Made by a program: the position numbers and the translations under genes. The notes beneath the pieces were generated by a model. It ran no database searches. It was not told where the DNA came from and was given only the letters and a program-made list of their open reading frames with translations. Shown in pieces: positions 39,501 through 51,463 of a stretch of DNA of 64,000 bases (position 1 is its first letter; the number at the start of each line of letters is the position of its first letter). Origin of the DNA: Cercis canadensis (Eukaryota > Streptophyta > Magnoliopsida > Fabales > Fabaceae); assembly GCA_003255065.1 (NCBI GenBank), contig QAOA01004497.1, positions 392,001 to 456,000 on the forward strand, in the 5' to 3' direction.

Positions 39501-42500
39501 ACGGAACCAATGGATTTGGTTTTAGATGGGTTAGGTTGGCTCGGGCGGGTTGACTCGGTTTAGGCTTTTTTTTTTTTTTTTTTGTTTCATGAACTTTTGA
39601 AGTGATTATGTATGGGTTTCAAAAAATCACCATGAACAAGCAAAGTTTGAAGAGGGGTCAGAAAGGGAAACATGAAACAATAGTAGAACCAAGTTGCATA
39701 AAAGGAAACGATGAGACAAAGAGATAGAGAGAACAGAAAACAATGAGAAAAAAGGAGACCTTGGGTGGCGCTGTGGCGGTGAGGGACAGTGATGGAGAGG
39801 AGACCTAGGCTTGGCTTCTATTTATTTGTTTTGAATCTTCTGATGGAGATGAGAGAGAAAGAGAGTAACAAAAATAAAAAACTCAAGAGAGGGAGAAAGT
39901 TGCCCCTTGGTGGCCAACGATAGCAAGCGACTGTGTGAGTGACTGAGAGAGAGAGAGAGAGACAGGTGTTTCCATTCCAGCTATAATAATTTAACAGAAA
40001 TTTCCTCCTTAATCATTTTTTTCTTCACTCTGGAGGTTCTTGCCAAACCAGAAACCCACAAATTTGTTGCGGCTCTCCTACCTCAAATTCTCAGAATAAG
40101 TTACTGCAAGAGATTTTTCCCAGTGAACAATATAAAACACATTGGGATTGCTTTTCTATTCTTTTTGATCAACCCATTATGCGTCGAAATCTTAAGATTT
40201 TAACTTTCACTGTTGTTTCATATCCTTTAGCTCAAGGTATGTTAAAGAGTCGGAGAGGAGATGAACGCAAACTGAAAGGACGGGAAAGAGTGAAGGGGAA
40301 AGACACTTGAAATTGAAAAAGCATAGGAAAAGACTAACAAGAGAGAGAAGAAAAAGTTGAAAAGTCAAAGAATGGTTTTTCAAAAATTGAAAGGACGGAA
40401 AGAGAGAGATGTTCAGCCATTGGGAAGTGGCAAGGACTTGATAAGGGAGAGAGCAAGTACTGGTTTTACTTAGTAAAAACCGAACCGACCGGTCCAAACC
40501 AAAATCTTAAATTTCAGTCATCCGATTCCGCCCGCCTTTCATCTATAACCGATGGATTGGCATCAAACTGGTCCGGTTCGGTCGGGTTGTTATGGGTTAG
40601 TCGGGTTATGAACACCCCTAATGGATACTATGTTTGAGCAGCTAATTCATATTTCAGCACCCACAAGTGTTTCTGTTTCGGCTACCCCGACTGATTCTAC
40701 TATTCTAGCCTCTCAAGTGAACCATCGAGAGGATGGTAAGGAAGGACGTGGTGATCAGCGTTTCCGAAACAGGGATTGACCTCGGTGTACTTACTGCCAT
40801 AAAATTGGCCACACAGTAAACTGTTGTTTTCTCCTTCATAGTTGACATACTAAGACTGCGAATGTTACACAGTATGATTCTTCATCTGGTGCTGTATCTG
40901 TATCTGTTGCTAACTATATGAGTTCTTGCGATTTCTAGAGACCAAGCAGTCCACCTACACAGTCTTTGTTGCTCATACTGGTAATCTTATTGCTTGCATC
41001 TCTCAATCATCCTCACTTGGACCCTGAGTTCTTGATTTTGGTGCTTCAGATCACATGACTAGTAACAAGAATCTATTCTCTAAACTCACTTATTCTAATT
41101 CATTGTCCATTGTTACCTTAGCTAATGGCTCACAAACAAGAGTAAAAGGCATTAGTCAAGCCAAGCCCTTGCATTCTTTACCTTTAAATTCCATCTTTTT
41201 TGTACCAGGGTGTCCATTTAATTTGATCTATGTTAGCAAACTAACCCAGACCCTACCTTATTCTATTACCTTTGTAGCTAATTCGGTTCTTGTGCAAGAT
41301 CGGGACACTGGGAGGACAATTGGAGTAGGGCGTGAGTCCCATGGGTTATACTACATCTCCACATCATCACCCCCCGTAACTTGTACTGTTGTTGATTCAC
41401 CCGAACTTCTCCACCATCGTTTGGGACATCCTAATTTACAGAAACTCCAAAAGATGGTTCCTAGCCTTTCCCGTATCTCTACTTTAGAATGTGAGTCTTG
41501 TCAATTAGGAAAACATGCTCGTAGTTCGTTTCCTAATTGTGTCAATAATCAAGTTGAGTCTCCCTTTGCCCTAGTTCATTCTAATGTGTGGGGTCCTAGT
41601 CTAGTCAACTCAACTTCGGGCTTTCAGTACTTTGTAACCTTTGTCGATATTTTTATCGATGTACTTGGTTATTTCTAATGAAAAACCGTTCTGAACTATT
41701 CTCTATTTTTCAAACTTTTTGCTTAGAGATTAAAACTCAGTTTGGTATCACAATTCGCACCTTGAGGAGTGATAATGCACATGAATATTTTTCTACCCCC
41801 TTTCAATCTTTTATGACTTCTCAAGGTATTCTCCATCAATCCTCTTGTGCTCATACTCCTCAACAAAATGGGGTGACTAAGCGAAAAAATAGACACATGA
41901 TTGAGATTGCACATACTTTCCTCCTTCATAACAATCTTCTACTGTGTTTTTGGGGAGACGCGATTATCACCTCTTGTTATCTGATTAATCGGATGCCATC
42001 CTCAATATTACAAAATTAGGTGCCTTATTCTCTTTTATTTTCCAATCAACCATTCTACTCTCTTCCTGTTTGTGTCTTTGGTTGCACGTGTTTTGTTCAT
42101 GATCTCACTCCAGGTAAAAATAAGTTACAAGCCAAATCTCTCAAATGTGTCTTTTTGGGTTATTCCTGCTTGCAAAAGGGTTATCGTTGTTTCTCTCTTG
42201 CACTAAAACGTTATATAGTCTCCCATGATGTTACTTTCTTTGAGACAACCCCATTCTTCCCCTCTTCAGGACATTCTGATGCTCCAGAACATTCTATTGT
42301 TGATAATCTTCTTCCTATTTCTTTCACTAGTCTTGTTCCACAAGCTATTTCCTCTGCTGACTCGGCTCCTCATTTCCTCACCTACATCGCCGACCTCGAC
42401 CCGAACTTGTTAAGAGCCCCATCACTGAGAGTCCTACCACTGAGAGCCCTGTCACTGACAGTGAGAGTCCTATTTCTAATGACAGTCTTGCCACTAACCC

Positions 42501-45500
42501 AGTGGACTTACCTCTTGCTCCGGTTGCTTCTCCAGTTCTGATTTCTGACATGGATCTTTTTATTGCTGATTGCAAAGGTATTCGTTCTACTTGTAACTCT
42601 CACCTTATGTCTCCACCATATTCTGCCTTTGTATCATCTTTGTCTTCTGTTTCGGTTCCTAAAAATACAAGTGAAGCTCTTTCCGACCTAGGGTGGTGTA
42701 AGGCAATGATTGATGAAATGGCCGCCTTAGATTCCAATAGCACTTGGGATTTGGTTCCTCTCCTACGTGGTAAATCTATAGTTGGTTGTCATTGAGTTTA
42801 TATGGTCAAAGTTGGCCCTGATGGCCAAATAGATCATCTGAAGGCCTGATTGGTTGCAAAGGAATATACCTAAATCTATGGCCTTGACTATGGCGATACC
42901 TTTTTCCCTGTTGCCAAGATGGCATCTGTTCGCCTCTTTCTCTCTAAGGCAGTCATTCACCGCTAGCCCTTTTATCAGCTTGATATTCAAAACACCTTTC
43001 TACATGGCGAATTGCAAGAAGAAGTCTATATGGAGCAACCACCTGGGTTTTATGTTGACTTCGCCGATCTCTCTATGAACTTAAACAATCTCCACGGACT
43101 TGGTTTGGGAGATTTAGTGCAGTTGTCTGAGCGTTTGGTATGATTCGGAGTGAGGCCAATCACTCAGTCTTTTACTGTCATTCATCCCTTAATTGATGCA
43201 TTTACCTAGTTGTCTATGTAGATGACATTGTGATTACATGGAATGACCAAGATGGTATACAAAAGCTCAAACAACATCTATTCCAGCACTTTCAAACAAA
43301 GAATTTGGGCAAACTCAAGTATTTTCTAGGACTAGAAGTTACTCAATCACAAAAGGGTATTGTCATCTCACAACGGAAATATGCCTTGGACATTTTGAGA
43401 GAAACATGCATGTCAAATTGCAAACCTGTGGATACTCCAATGGATCCAAATGTCAAGCTCCTACCCGATCAGAGGGAGCCCTTATCAGATCCTAGCAAAT
43501 ATCAGAGACTTGTTGGAAAGCTCAACTATCTCACAGTGACACGGCCTGATATTGCCTTTCCGATGAGTGTAGTTAGTTAGTTTTTGAGTTCTCCATGTGA
43601 CAGTCATAGAGATGCAGTGATTCGTATTTTAAAATACATCAAGAAGGCACCGAGTAAAGGTCTCCTGTATGAAGGTAGGGGACATACTCAAGTAGTTGGC
43701 TATTCAGATGCTGATTGGGCAGAATGTCCATATGATAGACGCTTAACTATCGGATATTGTGTATTTGTTGGAGGCAATCTAGTGTCATGGAAGAGCAAGA
43801 AACAGTCTATTGTTGCTCGGTCCAATGTTGAGGCAAAATACCAAGCCATGACTAAAGCAACTTGTGAGCTCATATGGCTGAAACAGTTATTTCAAGAGTT
43901 AAAATTTATGAAGGTTTAGCAAATGAGATTAATATGTGATAACCAAGCAGCTCTTCACATTGCCTCTAATCCAGTCTTCCACGAAAGGACCAAACATATA
44001 GAGATAGACTGTCATTTTATTAGAGAGAATATACTTTCAGGGGATATCACTACTGGTTTTGTCAAATCAAACGATCCGTTAGCATATATATTTACTAAGT
44101 CTCTCGGAGACCCTCGAGTTAACTACATTTGTAACAAGCTTGGAACATACAATATGTATGCTCCAACTTGAGGGGGAGTGTTAGAATATTCTTAAAATAT
44201 TGATTGACTGTGAATACTGTAGTTATTATAGCTAAAATCTAGGCTTGTAACTAGAACGTGATTAGGCCCATGATTAGGCCTGTATTTATTGTACAGTTAA
44301 TATAAATAATACCTGTGAAAAACTAGTCTCACACACTTCCACCATTTCTCACAAATATAACTTCAATTTAGTATGACTTCAACTTAGGGGAGAAAAATAG
44401 TAAAAGGAGTGAAAATGGAAAGCAATAAGAAGGTTATTGGTGTTTGATAGAAAATGTGAAAAGTAGGAGTCAAAATTATATACATCCCTCTTGCTTTGGA
44501 AGGAGCAAAAGGAAGGAATTAAATATATAATAGTATTATACTATCCTTAGCACAATATTTTAAGAGAAGTAAAAGAGCAAACCATTACATCATTTGAAAT
44601 TTGAAATTAGAGAGAAAGAGAAAGGGGCGGGGGGGAGAAAGAGAGATGGTAGCTACTCCATTTCCATTTTCTTCACTCCAATACCTAACCAATCAATCAT
44701 GTATTGATTTTCACTCTTTCCTTTTTCATCCTCACCAAGCACACCCTATGACTGTCTCTATAACTAGTGCAATAAGGCCTTTTTATAGCAAGAAAGAAAC
44801 AGTCAAAGAAATTAAGGGAAAGGCCCAAATACACTTACCGTATATAAAAGTTCATTATAGTACACGTTAAATAACGTTCAGGAGCAAGGCATTCTAAGTC
44901 TGTGTAACAGATTTCAATAGATTTTGCATCATCACTGAACCACAAAAAGGAAAGTGAGAAGGTCATGTGACGTAAAATATATCTAGAAAATTATAATTGA
45001 AGGAAAATACTGTAGCATTACTCTTTTGGCGTACCTTGATGGATAATATATCTTAGCTTCCTTCAGACTGAAAAGTGCCATGAGAATCAAATAACTAATG
45101 ATTTCATAAGCATATTGCTGAAGTTGAAGTAATTGAATAATTAGATAAACACACAATAACAATAAAACTCCTTTACCATTCAGCAAGTTTGTCTTCTTGC
45201 TCGGTTTCCTCTAGAGGATGAGATTCATCCTCAACATCAAGAACAATGGGCTCACCCTGTTGAATCATGTCACTTACCAATTATCACTTATAAGAAATAA
45301 GTGAAGCTAATGATATGATATATTCATCAATGAATAAGTAATCAAATAGTTCGTCATATCATGAAGAATTGCAACAATGCCATTATAGGTATACCTTCCT
45401 GGACCTTGAGTCATCAGTTTGAATTTCCTGAGAAGCATGCTTCCTACTAGATCAGGGGGGAAAATGAAAGAATATCCAACATAATAAATTCATTCATCAA

Positions 45501-48500
45501 GAAAATTTTCAGTAGAGCCAAAAATTACAAACTATAGCTGCCCCATCTGCAGCTCAAGTAGAAACAGGCATAGAGAGGGAAATCTTATCAAATGATTTTT
45601 TGTAGAAAATGATATGATATTCGAACATGACCACAGCATAATAGGAGGGAGTGAGGGACTATAATTCCAATAACCCAGTTAACCGTCACTTTTGATAGCA
45701 AGAAATTATAAACATACTTAGCTAAGCATATAATAAATGATAGTATATTTTCACCTAGCCTTTCCGCATAAAAAATTATTAGAGGAAAAAGATCAAAGAG
45801 AAGTAAAATGCAAACCAACTCCATTAGCTGAGAGCATATTTAAAGTTCTTTTGTCTTGTTCACATATCAAGCATAGTTCCTTCAGGTTTATATAGGTAAC
45901 TGAGAAAATATGTAAGCATTTATAACTCATCCTCAGACATCATACAATACAGCCCTAAATATTGAACAAGTGAAAAAACCTAGAGCAGCAGCACAACATC
46001 AAATTAAACCAAGACTGTCAAGAACAACTATGGAACCCTATGAACTAAAGAACACACCTAAATAAATCTAAATCGTAAATCAGCATATGGTAAGAAATTT
46101 AATGCATTAGTTTTGTAATATGCAAAAAACACTTGTTAGGTGAACTAACAAGCTAAAATGACCAAACGGGATACATATATCAATGTCGAAATCAAGGAAT
46201 ACTATTACCAATTCTAAAGGTGGGAATAGAAAACAAGAAGCAAGACATTTTCACTTACAATTTTGAAAAGCATCCAGACAGGTTTTTTCCAGTGTGGCGT
46301 AGAGAGTAACGGGAAGTAGCCTTGCACCTTTTACCATCATTTGACAAATCATGTTTGGAAAGATGGCTAGGACATTGAAATGGCAATGTTCTTGAAGATG
46401 ATTGATCTTTCTTTCTTCCGTTCTGTGACAAGTCTCCATTCTCTCTCCTTTTCTGGTTGTTACAATGATTAAAAACTGACAACTCTTTATCAAATGCATT
46501 GACCCTCGTACAATTGGTCTGCTTAACAAATTAAAGTTAGACAACAGCAAGAACATGCAAGTCAGAGAGGCGTGTCTGAAAGTTTTAAGAATAACACAGA
46601 AGATCTTACATCTTCCATTTTCTTAGAAAAATGTGAAGCAAATGATGAGGATTGCGAGCAAGCTTGAGATGACATATTCTCTTCTCTCAAGCCTTTAGAC
46701 ACACCTACAAAACACATCCAGTTTCTTCAGATAGGTATCTCCAAATCAGATAATTTAATGAAGCATTACAGCCTGCTTTACATATATACCGTGCTTCAAA
46801 CATCAAATTTCCAATATCTCACATGCATAATCTGATTCTGGCATTTTTTCCTCTTTTTCCAAGAAAGAACTTTTCCAAGAAGAAAACCAAGACACTAGGG
46901 GTAGACCATATGCAAGATATTTTTCCTTTCCTTTTACAAAGGATCAATAACATAATAGGACCCATGGCCCAACCAACAAATACCATGCCTTTACTGTGCC
47001 ACAATGGCATTGACATCACAAAACACTTTCAAATAGATTTTGATCCATTCTAGCCACTTTCCAGGAGATATGAGATGTCAAATCATTAAGTTCTCTATTG
47101 GTACCAAGCTTGACTTTCAGCTCATCCATTTCCTTGTTTTCTACCTGATACAATTTAAAACTTAACTTATATCCTAAACTCACCAACAGCTTCAACTAAT
47201 TAGACATGCTACCAATCAATACCAATTGTGAGCATTGTTACAGGATAACAGACAATCAAAATTGGAGCCTCACCAACAGTACTTGAGCTAGTAGCTTGTC
47301 TGGGATTCTCATTCTCATCAGCTTCCTGTTCTACAGAGAAAAAAATGAATAAAACATAAGCAATTGTACTGAGAATAAATCCTGCATGATAAAGGAACTA
47401 TAGAAAATCATACCTCTTTAGATCTTTATAAATGTTTACAAATGAAACAAGTACTATGAACAATTAAAATAGAACATCTAAAGAGGGATAAAAAGTTTTT
47501 ATCCAAAATCAAAAAAGAGGGATAAAAGCAATTGCTTAACACACTGATTTCCCATTCGAAAGTTTATGAGTCTCCTATTTCCACATAACAACAAAATCAA
47601 CTTTGTGATGCTCCTACACAGCCCAGAGATGCAACTAAAGTATTGTCTTATTGCCTATTTATAGGAAAAACTGCAATACTAGAGAATAAAATAAATCAGC
47701 ATTTGATAGCATAGCACAAGAGTCATTTAATGAAATATTTGGAGAGTGCCTGACAATAACAGAGAAATATTGGTTTTATACTTAACAATCTACTAAACTC
47801 TTACCAAGATTGATGGAAGAAAAAAAGTTACAGAGAAGAGAAACAACTAATATTAACACAAGAACGAATAATCAGCTCAAGGACATCTCTGCTAGAGTAG
47901 AACAACTAATATTAACACAAGAAACTTATATGTCAAGGACCAGAGTAACTAGCAACCATATTTTACTAATTAATAAGACCAAACAAGGTTTTGATTATAA
48001 ACAGGATCTGCCCCAACATGTATTATGATTTTTAAGATTAGGAACACGGATGAAGCTTTTAAACAACTAATGACAATAAATGAAAAAAGAGGTAAAGAAT
48101 TTTAGAATATCAGATTGACGAAGCTAAGATAAAGTAAAAACTGAAAGAAGGCATCTAATAAATTAAATTGTAGGAACGAATTTGGGAAGTGTGAATGGAA
48201 TCTTTTAATATAGTAGAATACTTTTGAACTGATGACGAAAGTTGTATAGAACTAATCAAAATACTTCCTGGTACAGCAACATTCGTCTCTTAAGAAAATA
48301 CACATCCAGAAAGAGATGAAAATGACACCGGGAACAAATGAAAGAAGGGGAATACAAAGTAATAAAAGGCAATCACCAAAGAGAAGGTAAATTTGATTAA
48401 CAGATGAGGGATGGTCCACCAGAGCAGTTATGAAAAAGCAACTTCATCAAAGTAAGAAACTGAAAAGCATTACAGGAGGTCGATATTTATAGGAAGATAA

Positions 48501-49177
48501 TTGATAGGGGATGTTCTGGTTCCCAGATATATACTGCCAGATAAACTGCTGCTAGGCAAGAATGTAACAGACAATTCATCTGGCTAACACCACGAAAACC
48601 GAGGAGCTGCCTAAGGGAGATTTCAGTAAGCACATTCAAAGTGAAACATATGACATTTTACAGAAAAATTACATTGTTTGAATAACATACAAACAAGTGG
48701 TGTTGCTACAATTAAGAAACTTCCCTTCTTATTATTTGTTTTTTGTGTTCCCTTACAGTAATTCAAACAGAAGCTATAACATGAAATGAAAAAAAAAAAA
48801 AAACTGACCTTCTCGAGTCTTCTCTTTTTTCTCCGTTCCAACTCATCTTCCAAGCGCTTGATGGCGACCTGAAGCTTCTCCCCTTTGTCAGGCAACCTGC
48901 GACCTGTGGCCTCCAGAGTGTGTTTCTTGCTGCGAATCGCCTCCACAAGATTGTGATCGTCCATCAGTTCAACGCCGTCTCCCGGGGAAAATTGCCGATC
49001 GAAGCCCGCGGTCCAGCTATTCTGGGGTTGAGAGGTAGAAGCGGCGGTGTTGGAAGCAGGCTCAACAACCAATTCAACTGGTGCATCGTCTTCTTTGCTG
49101 TGCAAGAGAGCATCCCAGTCAAGTTGTAGAGGTCTCTTCGTACCTTTCCGTTCCTCCATCACCATCACACCATGCAT
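33534..49177 (-). CDS. ULP1D: SUMO-specific cysteine protease, ULP1D/OTS type
   Basis: Fourteen minus-strand exons in transcript order: 49177-48809, 47325-47274, 46704-46610, 46518-46259, 45446-45395, 45256-45177, 45067-45035, 44934-44839, 37939-37837, 37373-37276, 35428-35306, 34528-34414, 33897-33790, 33704-33534. They give 584 aa, the usual length of Arabidopsis ULP1D/OTS proteins, with all phases matching. The N-terminus has the OTS-type block ([20 protein letters not shown], then ELERRKKRR). The C48 peptidase domain (~310-560) holds His415 ([10 protein letters not shown]), Asp438 (LHLDSLG), Gln496 and Cys502 ([10 protein letters not shown]), so it is predicted active. OTS1/2 are nuclear deSUMOylating enzymes acting in salt, light and hormone responses. 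The 6.9-kb intron between exons 8 and 9 holds an antisense copia element; the intron between exons 10 and 11 holds a LINE. ATG 49159 is an alternative start. Confidence 0.95.
36169..36716 (+). mobile_element. 5'-truncated LINE fragment (zf-RVT end of a reverse-transcriptase ORF)
   Basis: The plus strand encodes a zf-RVT zinc-binding domain: CVMCKSN...[19 protein letters not shown], followed by decayed IW/ERN-type C-terminal sequence (around 36420-36620) with several stops and frame changes. It ends in an A-rich tail (CCCAAAAAAA). A 12-bp target-site duplication with one mismatch flanks it: AACTATGACCAG at 36157-36168 and AACTATGACAAG at 36717-36728. This is a classic truncated non-LTR retroposon, sitting in an intron of the SUMO protease gene in antisense orientation. 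Confidence 0.8.
36951..36985. repeat. poly(A) run with embedded N
   Basis: About 34 A with one N after CCCCCTCCCCCACAC. It lies inside a SUMO-protease intron. The length is uncertain in the assembly and no function is evident. Confidence 0.8.
38174..38346 (+). repeat. left LTR of the copia element
   Basis: 173 bp, starting TGTTAGAATATTC and ending TTTCTCACA (TG...CA ends). It contains TATAAATAATAC, a plausible TATA region. Confidence 0.92.
38347..38358 (+). promoter_or_regulatory. copia primer-binding site
   Basis: TGGTATCAGAGC, complementary to the 3' part of plant initiator methionine tRNA as used by Ty1/copia elements, lies immediately after the left LTR. Confidence 0.9.
39397..40620. 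mobile_element. non-autonomous hAT-type DNA transposon (1224 bp) inserted in the copia gag region
   Basis: The terminal inverted repeats are TAGGCCTGTTCAT on the left and ATGAACACCCCTA on the right (13 bp, two mismatches). A perfect 8-bp target-site duplication ATGGATAC flanks them at 39389-39396 and 40621-40628. The 8-bp duplication and the TAGGGGTGTTCA-type end mark the hAT superfamily. The inside is non-coding, with subterminal CGGTTCGG/CCGAACC words and a GA microsatellite at ~39944-39961. No transposase is present. Since it splits the copia gag, it arrived after the copia insertion. Confidence 0.9.
44179..44353 (+). repeat. right LTR of the copia element
   Basis: 175 bp, starting TGTTAGAATATTC and ending TTTCTCACA, preceded directly by the purine tract at 44170-44178. 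It is about 6% diverged from the left LTR. Confidence 0.92.
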
Positions 49178-51463
49178 TGAACGCAGAGATTGTTCCTCTA
49201 ATGGCGCCGATTAGAGCCCACAGAGAGGACTCACACTGACTTTCACTGAACCTCTGTTACCCCTAAAATTTGGGAGAGAGAAAAAGGGTGAGGACTGAGG
49301 AGGGAGGAGACGGCAAATCAACAATGGGACAGTGACGCAGTGGGGTCCGAGCTTAAGTGGTTTTGGTTGCATGTGATCCGGGGCATGGTGTTGCCAAGGC
49401 CCGCGCCTATTTCCCGCTCCAAAAGAGGGTAAAAAATGAGAAATCGAAAAAAGGACGAACTTGTAAATCCAAAAAATATAAGACGTATTTGGTAAACATG
49501 TTAGGACATAAAAATCCAAACAAGTATGTAATTCGCATGATACATCTAATGCTTGTAGAAAACACTTGTCGCATGGAAAAAAAAAACCCAAGAGATTCTT
49601 GGCAAAATGACTGAAATAATACAAAATAAAAAATAAATATATAAATGGGTTAGTGTTAAAATTATTTACGAAAATAAGTTACTTTTAAATATCTGAATCA
49701 AGGAGAGACAGACAAAATGAGGCACATTATTGATGTAGCATTTTTTTTAAAAATACGCTACATCAAAGTAGTAAGAATGAACAACAGGACAAAAGAGTTT
49801 TGCTACTATGATGTAGTGTATTACTTAAGAACACTGCTAGTTTTGCTACAAACGACTTGCTAAGGAACATGCTATTTTGACAATCAATGTGTTTTAAAAG
49901 ATAACGCTATATTGGAATTCAAAAAAACAAAAATAAACAGTGAAGTTAGAGACGGACAAAAGAGGACTTTGATGTAGCATTTTTTTTAAGAACACGTTAC
50001 TTTGACAGTAGCGTTTTCTTTAAGAATATTTTACTTTGTTAAAGTAGCATGTTTTTTTAGAAATAAAAAAATAAAAAAAAAGGTTCAAATGGGGTTGAGA
50101 AGGGGATCATTGGCATTAAAGGTTGCATGTTCCCTACCCTATATTGTTATCACAAGAAACACGCTATTTTAATATTTCGTATTTTTGTTATTATTGTTGG
50201 CTAATATAAAAATAATAAATATCAAATAATTTATTTCTGAATGATATTAAAATTATTTTTAAAATTTTTAAAATTTATATTTAAATGTAAAATTAACCTA
50301 AAATATAAAAAATATCATATAATAAATAGGGACAATTTTGTCAACATACACCTCAGCAATTAAGAAAAACCTTTTTGACAAAAAAAAAAAAAAGAGTCGT
50401 TTCAACCAAATTTATCAAACACAAATTTAATGGGTTAATGACTTAAAATCATTATTTCCTTATTAGCCTGGCCATCAAACGCCAAACCAAACAAAACTCC
50501 CGAATTTATAGTAAGAAATTGATAAGATTATTTTAAAGTTACTTAAATTAATAATAATTTTAATTAAATTATTAAAAAAAGAAAAATGTTTAGTAGTCGA
50601 AATTTTGTTTGCATAACAATATGAGTTTATAATCATCCTTAAAAAAATAATTGGTTTTTACCACTCAGTTTCATATAATAATCAGTTTGAATTCTAACAA
50701 AACTATAATAGATTTTTCTCAGACTAAATAATATTACTTTTAAAAAAATTCAAAGTGTTGTAATTATTGTTAAAGTTTTACATTTGTCCTTGCTAACCAA
50801 TGATCATGGCATGCCAACTAGTAGTTAAAGTTTGTGTTTCTTATAGTCATAAATAAGAATACATTTAAAAATTTAATAATAATTGTGATTCACATAAATA
50901 TTTATTGAGTGATCTATTAAAAATTATTATTAGTTTGAGTAATTTTAAAATAATTATTTACTTAAAAAAATTAATTATCTTCAAAAAAATTATTAGTAAA
51001 ATTTATTTTATTTGTACTAAAAACTAATAAAATTTAGTTGTGGCTTAATTGACAAATTAAGTTTTATGTAGGATAAATTTTGAAGTAATATAAAAAATTT
51101 GAATCTAGGGCATACCAAGACTCGAATGAGAATTTGTCTCTCACCAAATATGTATAGCTATACCTTCTGAGGCAAAAGAAAAAAAGAAACAGATGCATCG
51201 GCTGCAACCGCACCCATAGGATCCCTAGAATATATCCAATAACCTTGCTTTTCCCTTCCAATCACCTGATACGGTATTCCCTCATGTACTTGCCGCCAAG
51301 AGCTAGAAAGCGCGCAGAGCACAGAATCATACTCCTATCATAATCTTAAGTACTTACCAAAATCAGTTTCTCTCTAGGGCACAGAGAGGATCCAAAATCT
51401 AATCAAAAACCCATTGAAGAATCTCAATTTCACTGATCTCTCTCTCTTTCGCAAGGTTCTCCC
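49178..51463. other. divergent spacer between the SUMO protease gene and RBM25
   Basis: The two genes are transcribed away from each other from this 2.3 kb, so both promoters lie here. The first ~250 bases after 49177 are relatively GC-rich and hold the protease-gene leader. 49630-50160 is AT-rich with many short direct and inverted words such as GATGTAGCATTTTTTTTAA and ACGCTACATC. 50200-51050 is very AT-rich with no signal. The last ~150 bases (CACAGAGAGGATCC, CTCTCTCTCTTTCGC) are the RBM25 5' leader. Confidence 0.6.

Larger units (their letters stand above)
38174..44353 (+). mobile_element. Ty1/copia LTR retrotransposon, old and broken, in a SUMO-protease intron
   Basis: Complete end to end, ~6.18 kb including a later 1.2-kb insertion. 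It has short LTRs of 173 and 175 bp, a primer-binding site TGGTATCAGAGC right after the left LTR, a GAGGGGGAG purine tract right before the right LTR, and flanking AATAC/AATAT as a probable target-site duplication with one change. Domain order is gag with a CCHC-type knuckle (~38.8-40.9 kb), protease and GAG-pre-integrase (~41.0-41.5), integrase (~41.5-42.1), reverse transcriptase (~42.7-43.5), RNase H (~43.6-44.15). Integrase preceding reverse transcriptase marks copia. The LTRs differ by about 11 substitutions and one small indel (~6%), suggesting an age of a few million years or more depending on the rate. The coding part is broken in roughly ten places and cannot be functional. Its orientation is antisense to the host gene. 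Confidence 0.93.

Noticed and set aside
40207-40497. 96-codon minus-strand open frame inside the hAT element
   Set aside because: Low-complexity Ser/Leu/Phe translation of GA-rich DNA with no transposase motif.
47105-47144. Possible extra 40-nt exon in the SUMO-protease gene ([14 protein letters not shown] with good splice borders)
   Set aside because: Including it would break the frame between exons at 47274-47325 and 46610-46704, which join in phase without it. Direct joining also gives the usual 584-aa length.
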